A stretch of 64,000 nucleotides of DNA, from contig NZ_CP016464.1 in the NCBI RefSeq assembly GCF_001713455.1, positions 2,156,001 through 2,220,000 of the forward strand, given 5' to 3'. This DNA comes from Bosea sp. RAC05 (GTDB lineage Bacteria; Pseudomonadota; Alphaproteobacteria; Rhizobiales; Beijerinckiaceae). Positions 1 through 8,433 of this stretch are shown piece by piece. Within the stretch, counting starts at the first letter, position 1, and the number at the start of each line of letters is the position of its first letter. The notes under the pieces are model-generated. The model was given only the letters and a program-made list of their open reading frames with translations, made no database searches and was not told the DNA's origin. The translations under genes were made by a program, and so were the position numbers.

Positions 1-496
1 GGGCACGCATGAGCCCGGCGTCGATCAGGCGGCTCGCGCCATGGATGTGAGAGAGGTCGAAGATCTCGATCTCCGGCGCGATGTCGAACGCCTTCATGCG
101 GGTCGCCAGATCGACGACCAGCGTGGCGTGGTTCTCGTAGACGATCGTGGGGAAGTTCACCGAGCCGGTCGACAGGGACGCCATGTCCGGCCGGTGGACC
201 AGGGAGAGGCCGCGCGCCGCGGGATCGCGCCCGCGCCCGCCCGTCGAGAACTGCACGATCATGCCGGGGCAGTGCTTGCGCACGCCCTCCTGCACGGCGG
301 CGAAGCGGTCCGGATCCGAGGACGGGCTCTCGTCGTCGTTGCGCACATGAATGTGGACGAGGCTCGCCCCGGCCTCGAAGGCGGCGTGAGTGGACTCGAT
401 CTGCTCCGAGGGCAGCACCGGCAGCGCCGGATTGTCCTTCTTGCGCGGCACGGAACCGGTTATGGCGACGGCGATGACGACGGGGCGCATGGTCAT
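1..496 (-). CDS. Beta-keto acid cleavage enzyme (DUF849/BKACE), partial
   Basis: The gene starts at ATG 496 and runs off the left edge, so only about the first 165 residues are visible. They show the DUF849 TIM-barrel start: an N-terminal strand ending in AITG, then the HIHVR segment with two metal-binding histidines (about H48 and H50), then a QFSTGGRG loop. Known members use zinc to condense a beta-keto acid with acetyl-CoA, giving acetoacetate and a new CoA ester. It lies 17 bp behind benD on the same strand and is probably the last visible gene of the ben/cat operon. A role on a ring-cleavage product such as beta-ketoadipate is inference. Confidence 0.85.
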   Translation of the reverse strand, partial: MTMRPVVIAVAITGSVPRKKDNPALPVLPSEQIESTHAAFEAGASLVHIHVRNDDESPSSDPDRFAAVQEGVRKHCPGMIVQFSTGGRGRDPAARGLSLVHRPDMASLSTGSVNFPTIVYENHATLVVDLATRMKAFDIAPEIEIFDLSHIHGASRLIDAGLMRA

Positions 497-513
497 TGTC
501 TCTCGTTGCCGGC

Positions 514-1308
514 TCAGCCCTGGTCGCCACCGCCCACCGGCAGCACCGTGCCCGTGATGTAGGAGGCGGCGTCGGAGGCGAGGAACAGAATCGCCGCAGC
601 CATCTCCCGCAGCAGACCATAGCGTTTCATGTGGCTCGACTGCACCGTCTGGTCGACGACCTGCTGCATCCAGCGCTTGTCCTGCTCGGTCAGCGGATCG
701 GTGCCGCGCGGCACCTTGCGCGGCGGCGCCGTCGTGCCGCCCGGCGCCACGGCGTTGACGCGGATGTTCTTGCCGCCGACCTCGAAGGCCAGCGAAGCGG
801 TGAGCGCGTTCACCGCGCCCTTGGCGGCGGAATAGGGCACGCGGTTGATGCCCTTGGTCGCGATCGACGAGACGTTGACGATCGCGCCCCGCCCCTGCTC
901 GAGCATGTAGGGCAGCACGGCGCGGCAGCCCCAGAGCGTCGGAAACAGCGAGCGGGAAATCTCGGCCTCGATCTGGCGCTCGTCGAAGCGCTCGAACGGG
1001 CGCATCCAGATCGCGCCGCCCACATTGGTGATCAGCACGTCGATGGCGCCATAGGTCCGCTGCGCCTTGTCCATCACCTGCTGGTTGCCGCTCCAGGTTT
1101 CCAGGTCGGCCGTCATGGCGATGGCCTGGCCGCCGTCCTCGACGATCCGCTTCGCCACCTCCTCGACGAGAGGAGAGCGGTCGACGAGCAGAAGGCGCGC
1201 GCCTTCCCGCGCCGCCATCACGGCGACCTGCTCCCCGATGCCCTGGGCCGCCCCTGTCACGACCATGCTCTTGCCGGCGAAACGCGGCGTCGTCGCTTGC
1301 AGGGTCAC
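514..1308 (-). CDS. benD: Benzoate cis-diol dehydrogenase (SDR family)
   Basis: This is a 264-residue short-chain dehydrogenase. It oxidises the benzoate 1,2-cis-dihydrodiol made by BenABC to catechol with NAD+ and loss of CO2. Visible motifs are the cofactor loop TGAAQGIG (about residues 18-25), NVSS (145-148) and YSAAK with catalytic Tyr159 and Lys163. I chose GTG 1308 because it overlaps the benC stop as GTGA and gives the usual BenD/XylL length; there is no nearby in-frame ATG. It follows benC directly, which supports the specific function over a generic SDR. Confidence 0.88.
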   Translation of the reverse strand: MTLQATTPRFAGKSMVVTGAAQGIGEQVAVMAAREGARLLLVDRSPLVEEVAKRIVEDGGQAIAMTADLETWSGNQQVMDKAQRTYGAIDVLITNVGGAIWMRPFERFDERQIEAEISRSLFPTLWGCRAVLPYMLEQGRGAIVNVSSIATKGINRVPYSAAKGAVNALTASLAFEVGGKNIRVNAVAPGGTTAPPRKVPRGTDPLTEQDKRWMQQVVDQTVQSSHMKRYGLLREMAAAILFLASDAASYITGTVLPVGGGDQG

Positions 1309-2321
1309 TTGCCGGCCTCCGAGGGAGAGAACTTCTCGAAATGGAAGCTCGCGGGGCTGATGGCCCGGGTGTCGAGATAGCTTCGGACGGCGTCGACCAT
1401 CGGCGGCGGCCCGCAGAGATAGATATCGACATCGCCGCCATGCAGCGCCGCATCGGGCAGGTGGTGCGTGACGTAGCCCTTGCGCGGATGATCGCTCGCA
1501 GCGTCGGCGACCACGGTCGCGAAGGTGAAGCCCGGAATCGCTTTGGCGAAGGCGTGGAGCTTGTCGACCTCGACGAGGTCGGCGTCGTTGGTCACGCCAT
1601 AGATCATGTGGACCGGCTGCTGCGTGCCCGACGCCTGCAGGACCTCCAGCATCGCGAGAAAGGGGGCCAGGCCCGTGCCGCCCGCCAGGAACAGCACGGG
1701 GCGCTTCACCTCGCGCAGGTAGAACGACCCGATCGGCCCGGTGATGGTCAGCGCGTCCCCGGGGCCGGCTCTTTCGGCCAGATAGGACGACATCAGGCCG
1801 CCCGGGATGTTGCGGACGAGGAACTCGACCGCGCCGGCCTTCGGCATCGACGAGAACGAATAGGAGCGTGTCTGCGTCGTACCCGGCACGGAGACGTTGA
1901 CGTACTGGCCGGGCAGGAAGGACAGCGCGGCCTTGTCCTGTAGCGCGACCGTGAACCCGATCGTGGTCGGCGAGAGCTTGCGCGCCTCGACCATGGTGGC
2001 CGCGAGCGCGCCGGGCTTGACCTTGCAGGCGGCGGACGAGGCGGGGATGCGGATCACGCAGTCGCTCTGCGCCTTCATCTGGCAGGTGAGGACATAGCCC
2101 GCGGCGGCCTCGTCCTCGGTCATGGCGTCCTCGATATAGCTGCCGAGCGTATAGTCGCCCTGCTCGCAACGGCATTTGCAGGTCCCGCAGGCGCCGTCGC
2201 GGCAGTCCATCGGAATGTTCACGCCCTCGCGATAGGCGGCATCGGCGACGAGTTCGCCGGCCCGCGCCTCGATGAAGCGCGTCACGCCATCCTCGAACGT
2301 GAGCGCGATCCTGTTGGTCAT
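1305..2321 (-). CDS. benC: Benzoate 1,2-dioxygenase electron-transfer component
   Basis: This 338-residue reductase passes electrons from NADH to the BenAB oxygenase. An N-terminal plant-type 2Fe-2S ferredoxin domain has Cys40, Cys45, Cys48 and Cys80. It is followed by an FAD-binding barrel with the RSYSFSS motif and an NAD domain with the FLAGGTGLAPF loop. This order, ferredoxin then FAD then NAD, is that of BenC/XylZ. ATG 2321 is preceded by a purine-rich GGAGAG stretch. The stop overlaps the benD start. Confidence 0.93.
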   Translation of the reverse strand: MTNRIALTFEDGVTRFIEARAGELVADAAYREGVNIPMDCRDGACGTCKCRCEQGDYTLGSYIEDAMTEDEAAAGYVLTCQMKAQSDCVIRIPASSAACKVKPGALAATMVEARKLSPTTIGFTVALQDKAALSFLPGQYVNVSVPGTTQTRSYSFSSMPKAGAVEFLVRNIPGGLMSSYLAERAGPGDALTITGPIGSFYLREVKRPVLFLAGGTGLAPFLAMLEVLQASGTQQPVHMIYGVTNDADLVEVDKLHAFAKAIPGFTFATVVADAASDHPRKGYVTHHLPDAALHGGDVDIYLCGPPPMVDAVRSYLDTRAISPASFHFEKFSPSEAGK

Positions 2322-2443
2322 GGCGCTATCCTCTCCTGTGTCATTGCCGCGTCGCGCGCAGCCGCGGTTGCAGGACACCAGCCTCGGGCTGGAGTCCGTC
2401 CGCGAGCCTTGCAGCGCGCCGGGTGTAACGGGTCTCGGCCCCG

Positions 2444-2968
2444 TCAGATGTGATAGATGTCGACGACGTGGTGGATGTAATCGTTCTTGAACACCACCTT
2501 CTTGGCCTTGATCAGCCAGCACTCGCCGCTCGTGTCGATCGTGTAGTACGACGTCCCGAAATAAATATCGGTGGTCTTGTACCGGTAGCTCAGGTTGAAC
2601 CAGTTGAACCGCACCTTCAACTGGACCGCCGTCTCTTCGACGATCTCGACATTCGAGATGTTGTGTGAGGTGCGCGGCTCGGGCAGCGACGTCGCCGAGG
2701 AGCGCTCGGTGCGGATGCGGAAGACGCGATCCTCCAGCCCCTGCTTCGAGCCATAGTAGATCAGCGAGATTTCGCGCTGCGGGTCTTCCGTCAGCAGGTC
2801 GTCGTCGTCCCAGGCGGGCATGTGGAACGTGGCATCGGGCGCATAGCAGGCGAGCCAGGCGTCCCATTCGCGGTCGTCCAGTGCACGGGCCTCCGCATAG
2901 AGGAACGTCTGCACCTCTTCGAGGCTGACCGTCTGCGGCCGGGTCTTCATCTGGAATGCGAGCGACAT
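2444..2968 (-). CDS. benB: Benzoate 1,2-dioxygenase small (beta) subunit
   Basis: This 174-residue protein has the fold of ring-hydroxylating dioxygenase beta subunits, with the typical TFLYAEARALDDREWDAW start and a central LIYYGSKQGLEDRVFRIRT stretch. It has no cofactor of its own and forms the alpha3beta3 oxygenase with BenA. ATG 2968 follows a good GGGAGGA ribosome binding site. It lies between benA (104 bp upstream) and benC (122 bp downstream), and the length matches BenB. Confidence 0.93.
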   Translation of the reverse strand: MSLAFQMKTRPQTVSLEEVQTFLYAEARALDDREWDAWLACYAPDATFHMPAWDDDDLLTEDPQREISLIYYGSKQGLEDRVFRIRTERSSATSLPEPRTSHNISNVEIVEETAVQLKVRFNWFNLSYRYKTTDIYFGTSYYTIDTSGECWLIKAKKVVFKNDYIHHVVDIYHI

Positions 2969-3072
2969 GGGAATCCTCCCCTTGGCGGGTGGCGGTGTTC
3001 GCCTTGTTGTTGGATGGTCAGGCATCCGATCCGGGCCGGGCAGGGACTGCCCGCCCGGATCGGGCGGGCGCG

Positions 3073-4437
3073 CTACTCGGCGGCCTGTCGGAAGCTCTCG
3101 GCGGCCTCCTTCTTCAGCCCCTCGATCAGCGCGTCGCGCCAATAGGCGTGCTGGATGACGAAGAGGCCCTCGTCCTCGGTGCGCGCACCCGACAGGAGCG
3201 GCTCCATGTCGATCGACTTCGCATCGTCGTCGGCCCCCTCGATCCAGTGCGTCGCGCCGCGCGAGAGATCGTTCCACTGCGCGTGCCGCGCCCCGTATCC
3301 GATCTGGCAGGAGCGGAATTCCTCCAGATCGTCGGGGGTCGCCATGCCCGAGGCGTTGAAGAAATCCTCGTACTGGCGGATGCGGTGGGCGCGGGCCGCC
3401 GCGCTCTCGCCACGGGGCGCGATGCAGTAGATCGTGACCTCGGTCTTGTCGACGGAGATCGGCCGGTACATCCGGATCTGCGAGGAAAACTGGTCCATCA
3501 GGAAGACGTTCGGGTAGAGGCAGAGATTGCGGCTCTTCTCGATCATCCAGTCGGCGCGGGCCTTGCCGAACTGCGCCGTCAGTTCCTCGCGGCGGTCCCA
3601 GTTGGGGCGATCCTCGGGGTTGGTCCAGTTGGTCCAGAGCAGCAGATGGCCGTGCTCGTAGGAGTAGAACCCGCCGCCCTTCTTGGCCCAGCCGCCGGCA
3701 TCCATGGCGCGGATGTCGTCCTGCGTCGTCGCGGCCTTGCGGGCCTGGGTGGTGGCGGCATAGTTCCAGTGCACCGACGAGACATGGTAGCCGTCCGCGC
3801 CGTTCTCGGCCTGGAGCTTCCAGTTGCCGTCATAGATGTATTGCGAGTTGCCCCGCAGCACCTCGAGCCCGTCGGGCGACTGGTCGACGATCAGGTCGAT
3901 GATCTTGCGCGACTCGCCCAGATGATCCTCGATGCTCTTCACGTCGGCGTTGAGCGAGCCGAACAGGAAGCCGCGGTAATTGGCGAACTTCGCCACCTTC
4001 TGCAGGTCGTGGCTGCCGTTCTTGTTGAAGCTGTCGGGATAACCCGCGCCGTCCGGATCCTTGGCCTTGAGCAGCTTGCCGGTGTTGCTGAAGGTCCAGC
4101 CATGGAACGGGCAGGTATAGGTCGACTTGTTGCCGCGCTTGTGCCGGCAGATCATCGCGCCGCGATGGGAACAGGCGTTCAGGAAGCAGGTCAGCTGCCC
4201 GTTGCGATCCCGGCTGATGACGATGGGCTGGCGACCGATATAGCCGGTGATGTAGTCGTTGTTGTTGGGGATCTGGCTCTCATGGGCGAGATAGACCCAG
4301 TTGCCTTCCCAGATGTGCCGCATCTCGACCTCGAACAGCTCGGGGTCGGTGAAGATGTCGCGGCGGCAGCGGTAGTGGTTGGTCGTGGCGTCGTGCTGGA
4401 CGGACCCCTGCAAGCGCTCGATCAATGCTTCGGACAT
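3073..4437 (-). CDS. benA: Benzoate 1,2-dioxygenase large (alpha) subunit
   Basis: The 454-residue catalytic subunit adds O2 to benzoate to give the cis-1,2-dihydrodiol. The Rieske 2Fe-2S ligands are seen as C89-x-H91 and C109-x2-H112. The mononuclear iron site lies in [14 protein letters not shown], with the bridging Asp215 and the ligands His218 and His223. The length is that of BenA/XylX. It follows catA with a 76 bp gap and starts the benABCD block. Benzoate is the most likely substrate; anthranilate or toluate enzymes look similar, but the benABCD-cat context favours benzoate. Confidence 0.93.
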   Translation of the reverse strand: MSEALIERLQGSVQHDATTNHYRCRRDIFTDPELFEVEMRHIWEGNWVYLAHESQIPNNNDYITGYIGRQPIVISRDRNGQLTCFLNACSHRGAMICRHKRGNKSTYTCPFHGWTFSNTGKLLKAKDPDGAGYPDSFNKNGSHDLQKVAKFANYRGFLFGSLNADVKSIEDHLGESRKIIDLIVDQSPDGLEVLRGNSQYIYDGNWKLQAENGADGYHVSSVHWNYAATTQARKAATTQDDIRAMDAGGWAKKGGGFYSYEHGHLLLWTNWTNPEDRPNWDRREELTAQFGKARADWMIEKSRNLCLYPNVFLMDQFSSQIRMYRPISVDKTEVTIYCIAPRGESAAARAHRIRQYEDFFNASGMATPDDLEEFRSCQIGYGARHAQWNDLSRGATHWIEGADDDAKSIDMEPLLSGARTEDEGLFVIQHAYWRDALIEGLKKEAAESFRQAAE

Positions 4438-4513
4438 GGCGCGTCTTCCCCTGCTATTCTCGTTGTCGCGGCGGCCGGTTCGCGGCTGGCGGCGCCAACC
4501 GGCCCGGTCTGGC

Positions 4514-5443
4514 TCAGGCGGCGATCACGTGCTCGCGGGCGACCTCGGTCTTCGGCGCGCCGGCGCGCTCCTTCGTCATCACGACATCGAAGGTCGCACG
4601 CGCGAAGGGGCGGTTGAAGCCCGCATTGCGGATGGCGTTGGCGTCCGTGACACGCTCCAGGGTCACGACGAGCTCTTCGCGGGTTCCGAAGGCGAAGTCG
4701 GTGTAGAGATACTTGTCGCCGGTGAAGTTGAACTGCGTGGTCAGCTTCCGGTAGCCCGGCGCCGAGACGAAGAAGTGCACATGCGCCGGGCGCTCGGCAT
4801 GGCGGCCCATCAGGTTCATCGCCTTGCGGGTGCAGCTCAGCGGCGGGCAGCCATAGCCGTTGGGCACGATCGAGCGGGCGAGATAGCGGCCCTTCTCGTC
4901 GGTCTCGATGCGCCGGCGCAGGTTGTAGGGCGCCTGCTCGCCATCGATGAAGGAATAGCCGCCCTTCGAATTGGCGTGCCAGAGATCGACGATGGCGCCG
5001 GCGATGATGTTGCCGTCCTCGCCGCGCACCTGGCCTTCGATGACGAAGGGCTCGCCCGGATCGGTGCCGTCGTCCATGCGGGCTTCGCCCTTCGACAGCG
5101 GCGCGCCGGCGACATAGAGCGGGCCCTCGATCGTGCGCAGCGTGCCGCCCTTGATGCCGGCCTTCTTCTCCGCCTCGTCGAGGCGCAGGTCGAGGAAGTG
5201 CTCGAGCGCGACGCCCGGCACGAGCAGGCCGAACTCGTTGTTCTTGCCGGTCTGGGCGATGAAGCCGATGCCGGCCCAGAACTCCTCCATCGAGACGTCG
5301 CATTCGTCGATCACCTGCATCAGGCGATAGAGCAGCCGGTTGGCGATCTCCTTGACCCGGGGGTCGCCGCCGCTCTGCTTGAGGCCGGAGGCCTCCTCGG
5401 CGAGTTCCTTCATCTGGGCTTTGGTCATCAGATTGGCAGGCAT
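4514..5443 (-). CDS. catA: Catechol 1,2-dioxygenase
   Basis: This 309-residue intradiol dioxygenase opens catechol to cis,cis-muconate with non-heme Fe(III). The N-terminal helical dimerisation domain is followed by the catalytic core with GPLYVAGAP (first Tyr ligand), a second Tyr in [10 protein letters not shown], and the two His ligands in the region ending [16 protein letters not shown] 5443 has a purine-rich GAGGGAAA upstream. It lies 47 bp after catC in a compact catBCA order and receives catechol from both BenD and the salicylate-hydroxylase-like enzyme. Confidence 0.95.
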   Translation of the reverse strand: MPANLMTKAQMKELAEEASGLKQSGGDPRVKEIANRLLYRLMQVIDECDVSMEEFWAGIGFIAQTGKNNEFGLLVPGVALEHFLDLRLDEAEKKAGIKGGTLRTIEGPLYVAGAPLSKGEARMDDGTDPGEPFVIEGQVRGEDGNIIAGAIVDLWHANSKGGYSFIDGEQAPYNLRRRIETDEKGRYLARSIVPNGYGCPPLSCTRKAMNLMGRHAERPAHVHFFVSAPGYRKLTTQFNFTGDKYLYTDFAFGTREELVVTLERVTDANAIRNAGFNRPFARATFDVVMTKERAGAPKTEVAREHVIAA

Positions 5444-5490
5444 GGCGTTTCCCTCGTGTTTTGAACGTGATCTTCTGTCAGCGTTGACTT

Positions 5491-5781
5491 TCAGCGGTCG
5501 TCGTCGTGGATCGACGACGGGTGTCGGCAGAGTGGCGTGACGCCGATCTCCATGAAGGGGAACAGCGGCAGCGTCGACAGGATGTCGTGAAGCTCCTGCG
5601 CCCCGTCGACATCGAAAATCGAGGTGTTGGCATAGCGGCCGGCATGACGCCACAGATGCCGCCATTTGCCCTCGCGCTGGAGCGCATGCGCCCGCTCGCG
5701 CTCGGCCTTCTTCAGCGCATCCGCCGTCTCGGCCGGCAGATCATGGGGAATGCGAACCTCCATCTGGACCTGGAACAGCAT
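5491..5781 (-). CDS. catC: Muconolactone delta-isomerase
   Basis: This 96-residue protein converts muconolactone to beta-ketoadipate enol-lactone. It has the family pattern MLFQVQMEVRIPHDLP at the start, RHAGRYANTSIFDV in the middle and LPLFPFMEIGVTPLCRHPSS near the end. The full length of this decameric enzyme is present. Only 3 bp separate it from the catB stop, so the two are surely co-translated. The next enzyme, enol-lactone hydrolase (CatD/PcaD), is not in the window. Confidence 0.95.
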   Translation of the reverse strand: MLFQVQMEVRIPHDLPAETADALKKAERERAHALQREGKWRHLWRHAGRYANTSIFDVDGAQELHDILSTLPLFPFMEIGVTPLCRHPSSIHDDDR

Positions 5782-5784
5782 CGC

Positions 5785-6960
5785 TCAGGACCCCGTCATC
5801 AGCCGCGGCACCACATGGATGCTGCGCTCGGCGCGGTCGCGCCGGAAGAGGCTGATCTGGCACTCGTCGAGCGCGATCCCGAGGCCGGGGCCGGTCGGGA
5901 CGGCCAGGCTGAACTCGCTGTAGTCGAGCGGCTCTTCCAGGATCTCCTCGGTCAGCAGCAGCGGACCGAACAGCTCGGTTCCCCATTCGAGCTTGGCGAA
6001 GGTCGAGAACAGATGGGCCGAGGCTGCGGTCGCGACACCGCCTTCGAGCATGGTTCCGCCGTAGAGGCCGATGCCTGCGGCTTCGGCGATGGCGGCGACC
6101 TTGCCGGCCGCGAAGAGCCCACTCGACTGCATGATCTTGATCGCAAACACATCAGCGCCGGCCTGCTGCGCGATGTTGAAGGCGCTTTCGGGCCCATGCA
6201 GGGCCTCGTCAGCCATGATCGCGACCGAGCTTTCGCGGGCCAGCCGGGCCAGGCCCCTGACGTTGCGCAGCGCAATCGGCTGCTCGACCAGGTCCACGCC
6301 GGCATCGCGCAGCAGGGGCAGCATGGCCGAGGCCGTCGCCTCGCTCCAGGCCTGGTTGATGTCGACACGGACGCTGGCCCGCTCGCCGAGCGCGCGCTTG
6401 ATGGCGGCGACATGGGCAATGTTGGCCCGCGGGTCGCCTTTCCCGATCTTCAGCTTGAAGATGTTGTGGCGACGCCTGGCCAGCATCCCCTCGGCCTCTT
6501 CGATGTCGCGGGCCGTCTCGCCGCTTGCCAGGGTCCAGGCGACCGGCAACCGGTCATGCTGGCGGCCGCCCAGGAGCTCGGACAGGGCCAGCCCGGTGCG
6601 TTTCCCCATCGCGTCGAGCAGGGCGATTTCCACGGCGCATTTGGCGAAATGATTGCCCTGCACGGCCTTTCCGATGGCCGCCATCGTCAAGGCCACCCGG
6701 CCCGGATCGCACTGAAGCAGGATGGGAGCGAGATAGGTATCGATCGTGAGCTTCATGCTCTCCGGGCTTTCCGCCCCGTAGGAGAGCCCGCCGATCGTTG
6801 TGCCTTCGCCGATGCCGACGACGCCGTCCGATGTCCGGATCCGGACGATCATCAGCGTCTGGCCCTTCATCGTCGTCATGGCGAGCTGGTGCGGACGGAT
6901 GGTCGGCACATCGACCAGAAACGTCTCGACCTGTTCGATCTGGATGCTTGCCGTAGGCAC
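5785..6960 (-). CDS. catB: Muconate cycloisomerase
   Basis: The protein, about 391 residues, belongs to the enolase superfamily and cyclises cis,cis-muconate to muconolactone. Visible are the catalytic K169-x-K171 pair (FKLKIGKGD), the metal ligands Asp200 (RVDINQAW), Glu226 (DLVEQP) and Asp251 (IMADEA), and Lys275 on the far side of the barrel. I chose GTG 6960 because a GGAG lies about 10 bp upstream and the length then fits the family. A longer in-frame reading is possible but adds a non-conserved N-terminus. It leads directly into catC. Confidence 0.92.
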   Translation of the reverse strand: MPTASIQIEQVETFLVDVPTIRPHQLAMTTMKGQTLMIVRIRTSDGVVGIGEGTTIGGLSYGAESPESMKLTIDTYLAPILLQCDPGRVALTMAAIGKAVQGNHFAKCAVEIALLDAMGKRTGLALSELLGGRQHDRLPVAWTLASGETARDIEEAEGMLARRRHNIFKLKIGKGDPRANIAHVAAIKRALGERASVRVDINQAWSEATASAMLPLLRDAGVDLVEQPIALRNVRGLARLARESSVAIMADEALHGPESAFNIAQQAGADVFAIKIMQSSGLFAAGKVAAIAEAAGIGLYGGTMLEGGVATAASAHLFSTFAKLEWGTELFGPLLLTEEILEEPLDYSEFSLAVPTGPGLGIALDECQISLFRRDRAERSIHVVPRLMTGS

Positions 6961-7066
6961 CGTTGCGTCACTCCATGAAGTATAGAACAAGACTAGATCC
7001 AGAAAGTCATCCCGCGCGGGAGCGGTTGTTCCTGTGGGTCTTCGGACATGGCCTGCTGCTCGGCTG

Positions 7067-8302
7067 TCAGGCCGGGACCAGCTCGCGGTCTTCGACATGT
7101 TGGCGGGCGACGGCCTGGGCATCGAAGGCGTGAATCCAGCCGAAGCGATCCGGAAACGCGGCGACACGCCGGTCGCGGGACTTCAGCTCAGGACCATCCG
7201 GCAGATGCAGTTCCCGGTTCGTGGCCCATGCGCTGCGCTGGATCGTGCGGGTGCGCCGTTGGCGCATCGACTGATAGCTCGAGAACAGCTCTTGCAGATC
7301 GCGGCTGTTGCTTCTGTCCGGCAGAGCCGACAGCAGAACGGCCAGGGTAACGGCATCCTCGATCGTGGTGTTCGCGCCCTGTCCGTGATGAGGCAGCATG
7401 CCATGGACGGAATCGCCCATCAGGGCGACGCGGCCTCGCGACCAGTTCAGAACCGGCGGCACCGTGAACAATCCCCAGCGGATCGTGTGGCGCGAGGCAT
7501 CGATCATTTCGATGACGGCCGGATGCCAGCCGCGAAACGCATCCAGCGCGGTCTTGTGGTCGATCGGAGCGGTCGAGCCCTCGGGGTTCGGCCAGACACC
7601 GGGCCCTTCGACCACGGCGAAATAGTTGACCGCCTTGCTGGCGCCCCCGATGGCATAGTGCAGCAGATGCGCATTCGGCCCCATCCAGAACTGAATGGCC
7701 TCCGGATCGGGAAGCGATGGCAGCGCCTCGATGGGAACGATGCCGCGAAAGGCCGACGTCCGCGAGTAGCGCATGGCGGCGGTAGCGCTCACATGGCGCC
7801 GCACCGCGGATCGCACGCCGTCGGCCCCGATGACGATATCAGCGACAACCTGCTCGCCATTGCCGAAGCTGATGTGAACGCCGTCTTCGCGCTCGACAAG
7901 GCGCTCCACCCGATGACCCAGGTGCAGGCGATCGCCGCCATGGGCTCCGGACAGAATGCGCTGCAGATCGGCCCGGTGAATGCCGAAATAGGGCGCGCCA
8001 AACTGCCTGACGTAAGCGCGGTCATGGCGCACGGGAAAGGCCGCGATCCGCGCATCAGATTTCCAGCCGCGATAGATCAGCTCCGTCGGCTCCGTCGAGA
8101 CGGCCGACAGGGCGGCGAGGCAGCCCAGCCGCTCCAGTTCGCGGGTTCCATTGGCGGACAGCGCGATGGCCGCGCCGATCTCGGTCAGCTGCGTGGCCTG
8201 CTCGAAGACGTCGGCTTCAATGCCCCTCTGACGCAAGGCGAGGGCAAGTGTCAGCCCCCCAATTCCTGCGCCGATGATGGCAATGCGCGATCTTTTTTTC
8301 AT
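7067..8302 (-). CDS. FAD-dependent monooxygenase, salicylate 1-hydroxylase-like
   Basis: This 411-residue group A flavoprotein monooxygenase has the GAGIGG dinucleotide loop (11-16), the GADGVRS motif (about 159-165) and the flavin ribityl motif GDSVHGMLPHHGQGAN (296-311). Its best fit is the salicylate/3-hydroxybenzoate hydroxylase group, which uses NAD(P)H and O2. Salicylate to catechol would feed straight into catA, and the gene is first in the catechol operon, which supports that reading. Exact substrate is not certain. ATG 8302 has AGGGGAG eight bases upstream. The LysR operator and promoter region lie just upstream. Confidence 0.8.
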   Translation of the reverse strand: MKKRSRIAIIGAGIGGLTLALALRQRGIEADVFEQATQLTEIGAAIALSANGTRELERLGCLAALSAVSTEPTELIYRGWKSDARIAAFPVRHDRAYVRQFGAPYFGIHRADLQRILSGAHGGDRLHLGHRVERLVEREDGVHISFGNGEQVVADIVIGADGVRSAVRRHVSATAAMRYSRTSAFRGIVPIEALPSLPDPEAIQFWMGPNAHLLHYAIGGASKAVNYFAVVEGPGVWPNPEGSTAPIDHKTALDAFRGWHPAVIEMIDASRHTIRWGLFTVPPVLNWSRGRVALMGDSVHGMLPHHGQGANTTIEDAVTLAVLLSALPDRSNSRDLQELFSSYQSMRQRRTRTIQRSAWATNRELHLPDGPELKSRDRRVAAFPDRFGWIHAFDAQAVARQHVEDRELVPA

Positions 8303-8325
8303 GAGCGCTACTCCCCTTCAAAAAA

Positions 8326-8331
8326 AGCATA
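8326..8331 (-). promoter_or_regulatory. Candidate -10 of the catechol operon
   Basis: On the minus strand the bases read TATGCT, a partial -10 hexamer. It would place the transcript start near 8319, about 17 bases before the monooxygenase ATG. No good -35 is found 17 bp upstream (TGTTTC), as expected of an activator-dependent promoter. The operator centre at 8383 is then at about -64, the classic LysR recognition position. Confidence 0.4.
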
Positions 8332-8343
8332 GAGCGCGTTTCA

Positions 8344-8372
8344 TTGACGAAACAGCATCAATTATGTCTAAT
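8344..8372 (+). promoter_or_regulatory. Promoter of the CatR-type regulator gene
   Basis: TTGACG (8344-8349) and TCTAAT (8367-8372) are separated by exactly 17 bp; each matches the sigma-70 consensus in five of six positions. They point to the regulator gene starting at 8434. The LysR operator begins four bases after the -10, so bound regulator would sit over the start site and repress its own gene. Confidence 0.6.
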
Positions 8373-8375
8373 TTC

Positions 8376-8390
8376 ATACCTGTAAGGTAT
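8376..8390. promoter_or_regulatory. CatM/BenM-type LysR operator (ATAC-N7-GTAT)
   Basis: The sequence ATACCT-GTA-AGGTAT is a perfect inverted repeat. It fits exactly the ATAC-N7-GTAT recognition sequence established for BenM and CatM of Acinetobacter baylyi, which respond to benzoate and cis,cis-muconate. It lies between the divergent regulator gene and the catechol operon, so it most likely serves activation of the operon and autorepression. Confidence 0.8.
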
Positions 8391-8433
8391 CGAGTTTCGC
8401 GAGAGACAGACGGTTCGTCCGGAGGTACGCCCC

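Noticed and set aside
7011..7020. Palindrome CCCGCGCGGG between catB and the monooxygenase gene
   Set aside because: Short and expected by chance at this GC content; no T-run follows, so I do not call a terminator.
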